Part shown: positions 24,671-32,790 of the stretch, piece after piece | Layout: every line of letters begins with the position of its first letter | Position numbering within the stretch: position 1 is the first letter of the stretch | NCBI RefSeq assembly: GCF_034669705.1 | Contig: NZ_JAXMOR010000023.1 | Location: forward strand, 8,116 to 72,115 | Length of the DNA stretch: 64,000 nt | Direction of reading: 5' to 3' | From: Marinovum sp034669705 | GTDB lineage: Bacteria; Pseudomonadota; Alphaproteobacteria; Rhodobacterales; Rhodobacteraceae | Position numbers and translations under genes: made by a program | Notes under the pieces: model-generated | The model's database searches: none | Told to the model about the DNA's origin: nothing | The model's input: only the letters and a program-made list of their open reading frames with translations

Positions 24671-25489
24671 ATGATCACATTTCTCAAGCGCGCGATGGCC
24701 GCCGGGGCGGCCGCCCTGCTCTCTTCCTCGATGCTTTTGCCAGGCGCGGCAGAGGCGCGGTCGCTGGATGAGATCCTCTCCTCCGGCACACTCAAGGTCG
24801 GCGTGAACCCGACGCTGCCGCCCCTGGGCATCTATGATGACACCAACCAGATCGCCGGCTTCGACGTCGATTTCTCGCAAAAGCTGGCGGACATGCTGGG
24901 GGTCGAGCTCGAGGTGGTGCAGGTCGGCTCGCCGGACCGCATCCCGTTTGTCGCCAGCGGCAAGATCGACATCGTCATGGGCGCGATGACCCGCAATCCG
25001 ACCCGCGCCAAGGTGATCGACTTTACCCTGCCGGTGCACACCGAGGTGTTCGGCGTGCTGACCACCGAGGAGAAGGGCTATACCGACTGGAAAGAGCTCA
25101 ACTCGCCGGATGTGACCATGGTGCAGGTGCGCGGCTCGACGCCGGTCAAGTTCATCGAGGAGAACCTGCCCGAGGCCGAGGTGCTGCTGCTCGACAACTA
25201 CCCCGACGTGATCCGCGCGCTGGCGCAGGGCCGCGGCGATGCGCTGCTCGACGTGGTGGATTTCGTCGGCGAGCACATGAACAAGCATGACGTTGCCTGG
25301 AAGGTCGTCGAGACCCCGGTCGACATCTACTACTGCGCCATCGGCGTCGCCAAGAACAGCGACAACCTCAAGGACTGGCTTAACGTGGCGATCTTCGAGC
25401 TGCACCGCGACGGCGTGGTCGACGATCTCTGGGTCAAGTGGTTCGAGCGCCCGATGATCCGCGAGGTCGGCGTTTCGCCCTGGTTCTGA
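24671..25489 (+). CDS. family 3 periplasmic amino acid binding protein, second system
   Basis: A 272-residue periplasmic receptor with a Sec signal peptide cleaved near GAAEARS. Conserved pieces include GTLKVGVNPTLPPLGIYDD, IAGFDVDFSQKLADMLGVELEVVQV, GKIDIVMGAMTRNPTRAKVIDFT (the TxxR ligand-binding motif) and a C-terminal WVKWF helix. It begins the importer operon divergent from the alpha-beta-gamma oxidase. A strong stem-loop follows the stop. Ligand is probably an amino or imino acid handled by that oxidase. Confidence 0.95.
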   Translation: MITFLKRAMAAGAAALLSSSMLLPGAAEARSLDEILSSGTLKVGVNPTLPPLGIYDDTNQIAGFDVDFSQKLADMLGVELEVVQVGSPDRIPFVASGKIDIVMGAMTRNPTRAKVIDFTLPVHTEVFGVLTTEEKGYTDWKELNSPDVTMVQVRGSTPVKFIEENLPEAEVLLLDNYPDVIRALAQGRGDALLDVVDFVGEHMNKHDVAWKVVETPVDIYYCAIGVAKNSDNLKDWLNVAIFELHRDGVVDDLWVKWFERPMIREVGVSPWF

Positions 25490-25511
25490 GCCCCTTTTCC
25501 CGAAGCGCAAA

Positions 25512-25545
25512 CAAGGCCCCTGCAGAGCACTCTGCGGGGGCCTTG
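25512..25545 (+). terminator. 16-bp stem-loop between binding-protein and permease genes
   Basis: CAAGGCCCCTGCAGAG pairs with CTCTGCGGGGGCCTTG (one wobble) around a 2-base loop, 22 bases after the stop of the binding-protein gene. There is no T-run. A strong hairpin here would favour a stable short message for the receptor with reduced read-through to the permeases. Confidence 0.7.
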
Positions 25546-25561
25546 CAACCAAGGGTGATCG

Positions 25562-26236
25562 ATGGACTATACCTTTCAGTACGGCCAGGTCTGGCCCTAC
25601 CTTCCCTATCTCGTCAAAGGCGCCTGGCTGAGCCTGCAGATCGCCTTTCTCGCCTTCTGCGGCGGCATGCTGATCGGCACCGCCTGCGCCGCGGTCAAGA
25701 CCTTCGGCGGCGGCTGGATGCGGCGCGGGGTGAACGCCTATGTGGTGTTCTTCGTCAACACGCCGCAGCTGGTGCAGATCTACTTTCTCTACTTCGCGCT
25801 GCCCGACATGGGCATCTATCTCAGCTCCTACATGGCGGTGCTGCTGGGCATGACGCTGAACGCCGGGGCCTATCTCACCGAGATCCAGCGCGCCGGTTTT
25901 GAAAGCCGCCGCCAAAGCGAGATGGAGGCCGCCGAGGTGCTGGGCTTTTCCCGCTGGCAGCAGATCCGCTACGTGATCCTGCCGCATGTCGCCAAGGTGC
26001 TGTTTCCGCCGCTGTCGAACCACTACATCCTGATGACGCTGGGCACCTCGATGGCGGCGATCTTCGGGGTCGAGGAACTGACCGGCCGCGCCTTCAACAT
26101 CAACAGCGAAACCTTCCGCTCGCTCGAGGTCTTCTCGATCGTGGCGGTGATCTACGTGGTGGTGACGCTGGTCGCCTCGGTGCTGCTGGCGCTGTTCGGC
26201 CGGATCGTCTTTCGCGCCAAGATGAGGGTGGTGTGA
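25562..26236 (+). CDS. amino acid ABC permease, first subunit
   Basis: A 224-residue permease of the HisM/GlnP family with about five membrane segments. Present are VNTPQLVQIYFLYFALP (the NTPxLVQ motif), the EAA loop AYLTEIQRAGFESRRQSEMEAAEVLGFSRWQQ and ILPHVAKVLFPPLSNHYI. Its stop codon overlaps the start of the second permease (TGATG), so the two are translationally coupled and should form a heterodimer. Confidence 0.95.
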   Translation: MDYTFQYGQVWPYLPYLVKGAWLSLQIAFLAFCGGMLIGTACAAVKTFGGGWMRRGVNAYVVFFVNTPQLVQIYFLYFALPDMGIYLSSYMAVLLGMTLNAGAYLTEIQRAGFESRRQSEMEAAEVLGFSRWQQIRYVILPHVAKVLFPPLSNHYILMTLGTSMAAIFGVEELTGRAFNINSETFRSLEVFSIVAVIYVVVTLVASVLLALFGRIVFRAKMRVV

Positions 26237-26922
26237 TGAGCGGTTTCCTCACCGAGCTGACCAGCCTGCTGACCCAGTACAACCTGATCTTCCTGCTCAA
26301 GGGCATGGCCACCACATTCGCGCTCTCGGCGCTGGGGTGCATCCTTGGCGGGCTGTTCGGCACCGCGCTGGCCGTCGCGCGGCTGACCACCGGGCCGCTG
26401 ACCCTGCCGCTTCGGGCGCTGGCGCTGGTGTTCACCGAGTTCTTTCGCCGGGTGCCGTTTCTGGTGACGCTGATGCTGTGCTTCTTCGTGTTCCAGTTCA
26501 GCGGGCTCGACGTGTCGACCTTTACCGTGGGCTGCGTCACCGTGGTGCTGATCGGCACCGCCTTTCTGGCCGAGATCGTGCGCGCCGGGCTGCAATCGGT
26601 GCACCCCAACCAGTGGCACGCGGCCGAGACGATGAACTTCACCCTGCTGCAGACCATCCGCTACGTGGTGCTGCCGCAGGCCTGGACGGTGATCCTGCCG
26701 CCGGCCTTCGGCTTCTTCATCCTCTTCATCAAGGACAGCGCGCTGGCCTCGCAGATCGGCGTGGTCGAGCTGACCTATGTCGGCAAGGTCTTCAACAACC
26801 GGGGCTTTTCCGCCGGCCTGTCGTTCGGCGTGATCCTCGTGGCCTATTTCATGCTGTCCTACCCCCTGTCCCGCCTCGGCGCGAAACTGGAGAAAAAACT
26901 TGCCTCATCTCGAACTCGATAA
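26236..26922 (+). CDS. amino acid ABC permease, second subunit
   Basis: A 228-residue permease of the same family: FFRRVPFLVTLMLCFFVF near residue 75, the EAA loop AEIVRAGLQSVHPNQWHAAETMNF and VILPPAFGFFILFIKDSALASQIGVVEL. The ATG at 26236 is used rather than the GTG three bases upstream, because it couples to the preceding stop. Its last 23 bases overlap the start of the ATPase gene. Confidence 0.95.
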   Translation: MSGFLTELTSLLTQYNLIFLLKGMATTFALSALGCILGGLFGTALAVARLTTGPLTLPLRALALVFTEFFRRVPFLVTLMLCFFVFQFSGLDVSTFTVGCVTVVLIGTAFLAEIVRAGLQSVHPNQWHAAETMNFTLLQTIRYVVLPQAWTVILPPAFGFFILFIKDSALASQIGVVELTYVGKVFNNRGFSAGLSFGVILVAYFMLSYPLSRLGAKLEKKLASSRTR

Positions 26923-27637
26923 CATCAGCGCCGCCTATGGAAAGCTGCGGGTGCTCGACGGGATCGACATCTCGGTCGGCTCTGGCGAAACCGTCGGGCT
27001 GATCGGCCCTTCCGGCTCTGGCAAGAGCACCATCCTGCGGGTGCTGACCGGCCTGCTCAAGCCCGAAGCCGGCGCGGTGCGGGTCGGCGGCGAGGAGGTC
27101 AACTTCGACAGGCCCGCCGAGATCCGCCGGCTGCGCGACCGGGCGGCGATCGTGTTTCAGCAGTACAACCTGTTCCAGAACCTCACCGTGCTGGAAAACG
27201 TGATGATCGCCCCCACCAAGGTGCGCGGCCGCAAGCCGCGCGAGGTGCGGCCCGAAGCCGAGCATCTCTTGGCCAAGGTCGGTCTGGCCGACAAGATGGA
27301 CAGCTACCCCGACCAGCTCTCTGGCGGTCAGCAGCAGCGGGTGGCGATTGCCCGCGGGCTGTGCCTCAAGCCCGAGATCCTGCTGCTCGACGAGGTCACC
27401 GCCGCGCTTGACCCCGAACTGGTCAGCGAGGTGCTCGACACCATTCGCGGGCTGGCCGAGGACGGCATGACCATGCTGATCGTCAGCCACGAGATGGGGT
27501 TCATCCGCGAAATCAGTGCCCGGGTCGCCTTCATGGCCGAGGGCAAGGTGGTCGAGCTCGGCTCGCCCACGCAGATCTTTGACGCCCCCGAAAAGGAGAG
27601 AACCCGTGATTTCGTCGGAAAAATCCTGCGCCACTGA
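26900..27637 (+). CDS. amino acid ABC transporter ATP-binding protein, TTG start
   Basis: A 245-residue GlnQ-type ATPase: Walker A GPSGSGKST, Q-loop FQQYNLFQNLTV, signature LSGGQQQRVAIARGL, Walker B EILLLDEVTAALDPE. The second Walker B proline seen in GlnQ (DEPTSALD) is a valine here (DEVTAALD), as in part of the family. The start is a TTG inside the permease gene with GGAG 7 bases upstream; no ATG fits the conserved beginning (LELDNISAAYG). It completes the second amino acid importer. Confidence 0.93.
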   Translation: MPHLELDNISAAYGKLRVLDGIDISVGSGETVGLIGPSGSGKSTILRVLTGLLKPEAGAVRVGGEEVNFDRPAEIRRLRDRAAIVFQQYNLFQNLTVLENVMIAPTKVRGRKPREVRPEAEHLLAKVGLADKMDSYPDQLSGGQQQRVAIARGLCLKPEILLLDEVTAALDPELVSEVLDTIRGLAEDGMTMLIVSHEMGFIREISARVAFMAEGKVVELGSPTQIFDAPEKERTRDFVGKILRH

Positions 27638-28553
27638 GGCGCTGCCGCATCTGCCCGGGGCCGATCTTCTGGTCGGCGCGGTCGATGGCCATGTGCACGC
27701 CTGCCCGCATATCAACCACCGCTCGCTCGATGTCTTCGAGGCCACCCGGATGGCCGCCGCCGCCGGCATGCGCGCCATCGGGCTGATGGACAACTTCGCC
27801 AATACCTCCGGCCTCGCGGCGCTGGCCAACCGGCAGCTGGGGCACCTCGGGGTCGAGGTCTTTGGCGGGCTGATCATGGAGCCGCCGGCCGGCGGGATCA
27901 GCGCCGAGGCGGTGCGCATCGCGCTGAAACTGGGCTATGGCGCGCCGGGCGACGGGGCGCGCTTTGTCTCGCTGCCGACCCATCACACCCGCCACGTGGC
28001 GCTGCTGGAACAGCGCGCCGAGGATCACCTCGCGCGCTGCCTTGCGATCCCCGAGAGCGGACCGCTGCCCGATCCGCTGCCCGAGATCTTCGATCTGGTG
28101 GCCGAGGCCGACGTGGTGCTGAACACCGGTCACCTGTCGGGGCCGGAGGCGCTGCGCACGGTCGAGGCGGCCCGCGCCCGCGGGGTGGCGCGCCTCCTCG
28201 TGCCCGCCAGCCATTATGACGCCGAGACCGTGGCGGCGCTGGCCGGTCTGGGCGCGCATGTCGAGTTCTCGTTCTTCTTTGCCAGCCATGCCACCCAGAC
28301 CGGGCTGACCCATGTGGACGCCGCCCGCAACACCGTCCCCCCGGTCAGCGCGCCGGAGATGGTGGCGCTGATCCAGGCCGCGCCGCCCGACAAGGTGGTG
28401 CTTTCGGGCGATTGCGGCGTCTTCCTGCTGCCGCCGCCGGTCGAGGGGCTGCGCGAGTTCCTGCTGCTGCTGGAAAGCTGCGGGATTGGCCGCGCGGACC
28501 TGCGCCGCATGACCGGCCAGACCCCGGCTGCGCTGTTCCGGGTCGGGGGCTAA
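27606..28553 (+). CDS. DUF6282-family amidohydrolase-like protein, GTG start
   Basis: A 315-residue TIM-barrel hydrolase-like protein. It has an HxH site (VDGHVHACPHINH, residues about 28-36), a PTHHTRH segment, the NTGHLS histidine, ASHYDAE and LSGDCGVF, all plausible metal ligands of an amidohydrolase superfamily relative. The start is GTG at 27606, 32 bases inside the ATPase gene, with AAGGAG 7 bases upstream. It is the last gene of the importer operon and is likely to hydrolyse the imported compound or a cyclic intermediate. The activity of this family is not established. Confidence 0.8.
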   Translation: MISSEKSCATEALPHLPGADLLVGAVDGHVHACPHINHRSLDVFEATRMAAAAGMRAIGLMDNFANTSGLAALANRQLGHLGVEVFGGLIMEPPAGGISAEAVRIALKLGYGAPGDGARFVSLPTHHTRHVALLEQRAEDHLARCLAIPESGPLPDPLPEIFDLVAEADVVLNTGHLSGPEALRTVEAARARGVARLLVPASHYDAETVAALAGLGAHVEFSFFFASHATQTGLTHVDAARNTVPPVSAPEMVALIQAAPPDKVVLSGDCGVFLLPPPVEGLREFLLLLESCGIGRADLRRMTGQTPAALFRVGG

Positions 28554-28560
28554 CCGGCGC

Positions 28561-30078
28561 TCAGGGCGCCGCGTTCTCGGGCATCGGCACCTCGCGCAGG
28601 CGCAGCGAGATCAGGCAGGCCAGCGCCGCAAGGCCCGCCGCGATCCAGAACACCGGGTGCAGCGCGTCGGAAAAGCCGGTGTAGACCGCGCTCTGCGCCG
28701 CGGCCGGCATCTGCGACACCATCTCGGCGCTGATCGATCCGATCCCGGTGCCGGCGCCCGCCGCCAGGTCACCGCCCAGGTTGCGTGCGAGGTTGGTGCT
28801 GAACAGCGCGCCGAAGGCCGCCGTGCCGACCGAGCCGCCGATCAGCCGGAACATGTTGGCGCTGGCGGTGCCGACGCCCAGCATCTCGCGCGGGACCGCG
28901 TTCTGAATCGCGGCGATGCCGATCGAGAACACCGGCCCCAGCCCGAGCCCGACCAGCACCATCGACAGGGTGACCTGCCACAGCGACGAGCCCGGCGCGA
29001 GGGTCGAGAGCGACAGCATCGCCAGCGCCAGCAGCGCGGTCGAGACCACCGGCATCCAGCGGTAGCGTCCGGTGCGGCTCATCACCCGGCCGGCCAGGGC
29101 CGACGAGGCGATCAGCCCGGCCATCATCGGCGTCAGGAACAGGCCCGAGACGGCGGGCGAGACACCCTGCACCACCTGCAGGTAGAGCGGCAGGAAGGTG
29201 ATCGTGCCGAACATCGCCACGCCGACCATGAAGCCCACCGAATTGACCACCAGAAAGGTGTTGTTGCGAAACAGGCTGAGCGGCAGGATCGGCTCTTCGG
29301 CGCGGCGCTCGACCGCGATGAACCCGGCCAGCGCCGCCAGCCCCAGCCCGGCCAGCCCGATCAGCTCGAGGCTGCCCCAGGGCAGCACCGCGCCGCCGAG
29401 GTTCGACACCAGCACCGCGACCGAGAGCAGCGTCGCCAGCAAAAAGGCCCCGGCCATGTCGAGCTTGACCGCGCTGTCGCGTTTGACGTTGGGCAGCGCC
29501 GCATGCAGCACCGCCAGCGCCAGCAGGCCGACCGGGAAGTTGGCAAAGAAGATCCAGTGCCAGCTCAGCGCCTCGACGAGGAAGCCGCCGATCAGCGGGC
29601 CGATCACCGTCGAGACGCCAAAGACCGCGCCCAGAAGCCCCTGCGCCTGACCGCGCTGGCGCGCCGGCAGCACGTCGGCCACGATCGCCATCGCCACCAC
29701 GATCAACCCGCCGCCGCCCAGCCCCTGTATCGCGCGCCCGGCAATCAGCACGCCCATCGACTGCGCCAGCCCGGCCAGCGTCGCGCCGGCGAGAAACACG
29801 AAGATGCCAAGCTGCACCACCACCTTGCGGCCAAAGAGATCGCCCAGCTTGCCCGCCACCGGTGCGCCGATGGTCGAGGCCAGCAAATAGGCGGTGATCA
29901 CCCAGGTCATGTGCTCCATGCCGCCCAGATCGGCCACCATGATCGGCATGGCGGTGGTGACGATGGTCTGGCCCAGCGAGGCAAAGAGCAGCGTCGCCGC
30001 CACCGCCGCAAGGGCGATCCGGGTCTGCGCGGGGGTCTGGCCGGCCGCGGTCGGGTTTTGCGTTGTCTCGGTGTTCAT
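28561..30078 (-). CDS. DHA2-family MFS multidrug exporter (EmrB/QacA type)
   Basis: A 505-residue permease with about 14 membrane segments. Visible signatures are the motif A loop KLGDLFGRKVVVQLG (residues about 73-87) and motif C LLGAVFGVSTVIGPLIGGFL, the latter diagnostic of proton-driven drug exporters. The start at 30078 follows GGAG by 7 bases; upstream in-frame codons belong to the divergent promoter. It is controlled in all likelihood by the divergent MarR gene. Exported compound unknown. Confidence 0.93.
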   Translation of the reverse strand: MNTETTQNPTAAGQTPAQTRIALAAVAATLLFASLGQTIVTTAMPIMVADLGGMEHMTWVITAYLLASTIGAPVAGKLGDLFGRKVVVQLGIFVFLAGATLAGLAQSMGVLIAGRAIQGLGGGGLIVVAMAIVADVLPARQRGQAQGLLGAVFGVSTVIGPLIGGFLVEALSWHWIFFANFPVGLLALAVLHAALPNVKRDSAVKLDMAGAFLLATLLSVAVLVSNLGGAVLPWGSLELIGLAGLGLAALAGFIAVERRAEEPILPLSLFRNNTFLVVNSVGFMVGVAMFGTITFLPLYLQVVQGVSPAVSGLFLTPMMAGLIASSALAGRVMSRTGRYRWMPVVSTALLALAMLSLSTLAPGSSLWQVTLSMVLVGLGLGPVFSIGIAAIQNAVPREMLGVGTASANMFRLIGGSVGTAAFGALFSTNLARNLGGDLAAGAGTGIGSISAEMVSQMPAAAQSAVYTGFSDALHPVFWIAAGLAALACLISLRLREVPMPENAAP

Positions 30079-30133
30079 GGCACATCTCCGGGGGCCGCGG
30101 GCGCAAGCCCCCCGGCCGATGACTCGTTGCTGA

Positions 30134-30167
30134 TTGCATATATGTGCCATGTGCATATATATGTCAA
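30134..30167. promoter_or_regulatory. AT-rich inverted repeat between MFS exporter and MarR genes
   Basis: TTGCATATATG and CATATATATGTCAA form an imperfect inverted repeat separated by about 9 bases, in an unusually AT-rich 40-base segment located between the divergent starts. MarR proteins bind such TTG-flanked palindromes, so this is a probable operator for autoregulation and exporter control. Confidence 0.65.
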
Positions 30168-30192
30168 CAGCATGTAATTTGAGGGAGAGCCC

Positions 30193-30789
30193 GTGCCCGA
30201 CCGTGATGACGACCTGAAACGACTGCTGGCGCAGGCCGGGATCGACGCCGATCTCAGCCAGCCGGCGCTTGAGTTGGATGCGATCATGCAGCATTGGCGC
30301 CGCCGGGTGGTGAAGCGCGAGCTGGGCCAGCGGGCGCTGGCCGACCTCGGGCTCGAACTCGACCTGCCGCTGCTTGACGTGTTGATGGTGGTCTGGGCCC
30401 CGACCAGCGATTTCGACGACACCGACGCGGGCGAGGTCATGGTCTCGACCGTCGCCACGCGGCTCGGGATCGATCCGTCGCGCGCCAGCCGGCTGACTTC
30501 GGAGCTGATCCGCCTCGGGCTGGTCCGCCGCGCCGTCAGCCAGGAGGACGCGCGGCGCGCCAAGCTCGAGCTGACCGAGGCGGGCGGGTGCATCGTTCAG
30601 GCGGTCCGGCGCTACAAGTTCCTGATCCTCGGCAATTTCCTCGCCGGCTGGACCGAAGCCGAGCTGGCCACCTTCATCCCGCTGCTGGAACGGTTCTCGG
30701 CCTGGTCAGAGGCCTCCGAGGACCCCAGCGGCCAGATCGCCGCCGAGATCGACCGGCTGCGCAAGAGCCTGTCGCAACCCGAGGACTGA
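30193..30789 (+). CDS. MarR-family transcriptional regulator, GTG start
   Basis: A 198-residue winged-helix regulator: the helices VMVSTVATRLGIDPSRASRLTSELIRLGLVRRAVSQEDARRAKLELTEAG are a typical MarR DNA-binding segment with wing residues DARR. An extended N-terminus of about 45 residues and a long C-terminal helix form the dimerisation region. GTG at 30193 is preceded by GGGAG. It probably represses the divergent exporter until a toxic ligand binds. It converges on the allophanate hydrolase gene. Confidence 0.9.
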   Translation: MPDRDDDLKRLLAQAGIDADLSQPALELDAIMQHWRRRVVKRELGQRALADLGLELDLPLLDVLMVVWAPTSDFDDTDAGEVMVSTVATRLGIDPSRASRLTSELIRLGLVRRAVSQEDARRAKLELTEAGGCIVQAVRRYKFLILGNFLAGWTEAELATFIPLLERFSAWSEASEDPSGQIAAEIDRLRKSLSQPED

Positions 30790-30850
30790 CCGCAGCCCCG
30801 GGGGTGCGCAGCGTTGAGCGCGACGCTGATCCGGGGTCGTGCCGTCTGCG

Positions 30851-30877
30851 GGGCGGGCGACCGCAGGCCGCCCGCCC
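30851..30877. terminator. bidirectional GC stem-loop between convergent genes
   Basis: GGGCGGGCG and CGCCCGCCC form a perfect 9-bp stem with a 9-base loop in the gap between the MarR gene (plus) and the allophanate hydrolase gene (minus). Confidence 0.6.
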
Positions 30878-30885
30878 TGTGGGCG

Positions 30886-32679
30886 CTATGCCACGCTGGC
30901 CGCCTCGGGGGCGGCGAGATAGCCGCGCCAGCCGCCGAACTCGCTGATCTCGGTCGCGCCGCCGAGGCCCGCCGCCTCGACCAGAAAGCCATGCACGCGG
31001 GTGCCGGTTTCCAGCTCGACGGTGCCGATCGACAGCGGCTGCGGGATGCCGGCGAGAAAGCTGCCGAGCGCGGTCTTCGGCAGGCTCCAGACCTCGACCT
31101 CGATCGCCGCCCCCGCCTCGCGCCGCAACAGGCCCGGCCGCGCCGGCGGCCCGCCGGCCAGCGCATAAAGCCCATAGCGCGGCGCGGTGCGCGTCGCCTC
31201 AAGCAGCCGACCACCGCGCGACGTCAGCTCGCCATTGAGCGGCAGCCCGGACATATGCGCGCCGCAGACCGCCAGCGCGATCTCGTCGTCCTTGACGGGT
31301 TGGTTCTCGTCCTCGCGCAGCGGCACCGGCCGCACCGCCGCGCCCTCCGCCTCGAAAAGCCGCGCCATCGCGGCGACCAGCCCGTCGGCGCCAGACCGCC
31401 CCAGCAGCGTCACCGACCCCGGCCGGCCGTCGCTGCGGGCCTCGGTCGGCACCGCCAGACCGCACATGTCGAGCAGGTTGACGAAATTGGTATAGGTCCC
31501 GAGGTTCGAATTCGGGGTGACCGGATCGGCCTCGAGATCGGCCAGCGTGTAGAAGGTCGGAATCGTCGGCACGCAGAGCAGGTCGAGCCCCGCCATCGCA
31601 TCCTTGGCCAGCCGCTCCAGCTCTTTCAGCCGGTAGATGCCGCGAAAGGCATCCGCCGCCGAGAGCCCGCGCGCCGCGCCGATGATTTGCGCCGTGGTCG
31701 GATGCAGCGCCTCTGGCTGGCGCTGCATCAATCCCTCGACCACGGTATAGCGTTCCGCCACCCAGGCGCCCTCGTAGAGCATTTCGGCCACGTCATTGAA
31801 CGGCGTCATGTCGATCTCGGTCAGGGTCGCGCCGCCGGCCTCGAGCCGCGCCAGCGCCGCGTCGAACATCGCCGCCTGCGCCCGGTCGCCGAAGAACTGC
31901 CGCGTGGCGGGGGACGGAACGCCGATCCGCAGCCCGGCGGGTGGTGGTGTCAGCGGCGCGGGCGCGATCGTGCGGGAATAGGCGTCGGCGGGATCGAAGG
32001 CGCAGGCGGTCTCGAACACCGCGTAGGCCTCGGTCACCGAGGCCGCGAAGATCGAGATCGTGTCCAGCGTGCGGCAGGCCGGCACCACGCCAGAGGCCGA
32101 GAGCGCCCCCAGCGAGGGCTTCAGCCCGACGATATTGTTGAGCGCGGCGGGCACCCGGCCAGAGCCTGCGGTGTCGGTGCCGAGCGAGAAGCTGACGAGG
32201 CCGTGACCCACCGCCACCGCCGAGCCGCTGGACGACCCGCCCGGCACCAGCGCCGGATCGATCGCGTTGCGCGGCACCCCATAGGGCGAGCGCACGCCCA
32301 CCAGCCCGGTGGCGAACTGGTCGAGGTTGGTCTTGCCGATCAGCAGCGCCCCGGCGGCGCGCAGGCGGCCCACGACAAAGGCATCCTCCTCTGCCGTGTA
32401 GGCAAAGGCCGGGCAGGCCGCGGTCGTCGGCAGGCCTGCCACGTCGATGTTGTCCTTCACCACGAAGGGCACACCCCAGAGCGGCGTCGCGGCACTTTTG
32501 ACCGGCAGGGCCGCCGCCTCGGCCTGCACCTCGGCCGTGTCGCGCAGATGCAGAAAGAGCGCCGGGTCGTCCACGGCGGCGATGCGGCGATAGACCTCGG
32601 CGATCAGCTCGGCCGGGGTCAGCCCCTCGGCATAGGCGTCCTGCAGCGCAGGCAGCGTCATCGGCAGATGTGTCAACAT
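30886..32679 (-). CDS. atzF: allophanate hydrolase (AtzF/DUR2 type)
   Basis: A 597-residue cytosolic enzyme converting allophanate to ammonia and CO2. The N-terminal amidase domain carries the Ser-cisSer-Lys set: K75 (VVKDNIDV), S149 in PGGSSSGS and S173 in GTDTAGSGR, with the 24- and 74-residue spacings known for AtzF. The C-terminal domain (from about residue 470, IALAVCGAHMSGLPLN...) is the accessory allophanate hydrolase domain. No urea carboxylase gene is visible, so allophanate must come from another route or another locus. It is the last gene after a Dpp-type importer, 111 bases downstream, with GGAG 7 bases before the start. Confidence 0.93.
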   Translation of the reverse strand: MLTHLPMTLPALQDAYAEGLTPAELIAEVYRRIAAVDDPALFLHLRDTAEVQAEAAALPVKSAATPLWGVPFVVKDNIDVAGLPTTAACPAFAYTAEEDAFVVGRLRAAGALLIGKTNLDQFATGLVGVRSPYGVPRNAIDPALVPGGSSSGSAVAVGHGLVSFSLGTDTAGSGRVPAALNNIVGLKPSLGALSASGVVPACRTLDTISIFAASVTEAYAVFETACAFDPADAYSRTIAPAPLTPPPAGLRIGVPSPATRQFFGDRAQAAMFDAALARLEAGGATLTEIDMTPFNDVAEMLYEGAWVAERYTVVEGLMQRQPEALHPTTAQIIGAARGLSAADAFRGIYRLKELERLAKDAMAGLDLLCVPTIPTFYTLADLEADPVTPNSNLGTYTNFVNLLDMCGLAVPTEARSDGRPGSVTLLGRSGADGLVAAMARLFEAEGAAVRPVPLREDENQPVKDDEIALAVCGAHMSGLPLNGELTSRGGRLLEATRTAPRYGLYALAGGPPARPGLLRREAGAAIEVEVWSLPKTALGSFLAGIPQPLSIGTVELETGTRVHGFLVEAAGLGGATEISEFGGWRGYLAAPEAASVA

Positions 32680-32710
32680 GGGGTCTCCTTCAGAAGGGCA
32701 GGCAAATGGG

Positions 32711-32730
32711 GCCGGCGACGTGACGCCGGC
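32711..32730 (-). other. stem-loop between the fused ATPase and allophanate hydrolase genes
   Basis: GCCGGCG and CGCCGGC pair around a 6-base loop in the 111-base gap upstream of the hydrolase. It may mark a transcript processing point or weak terminator; no T-run follows. Confidence 0.45.
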
Positions 32731-32790
32731 GATATGGGAGGGAGGGCGGCAGCAAAGTGGACTGGCGCCGGGGGTCAGGCGGCATGGAGG

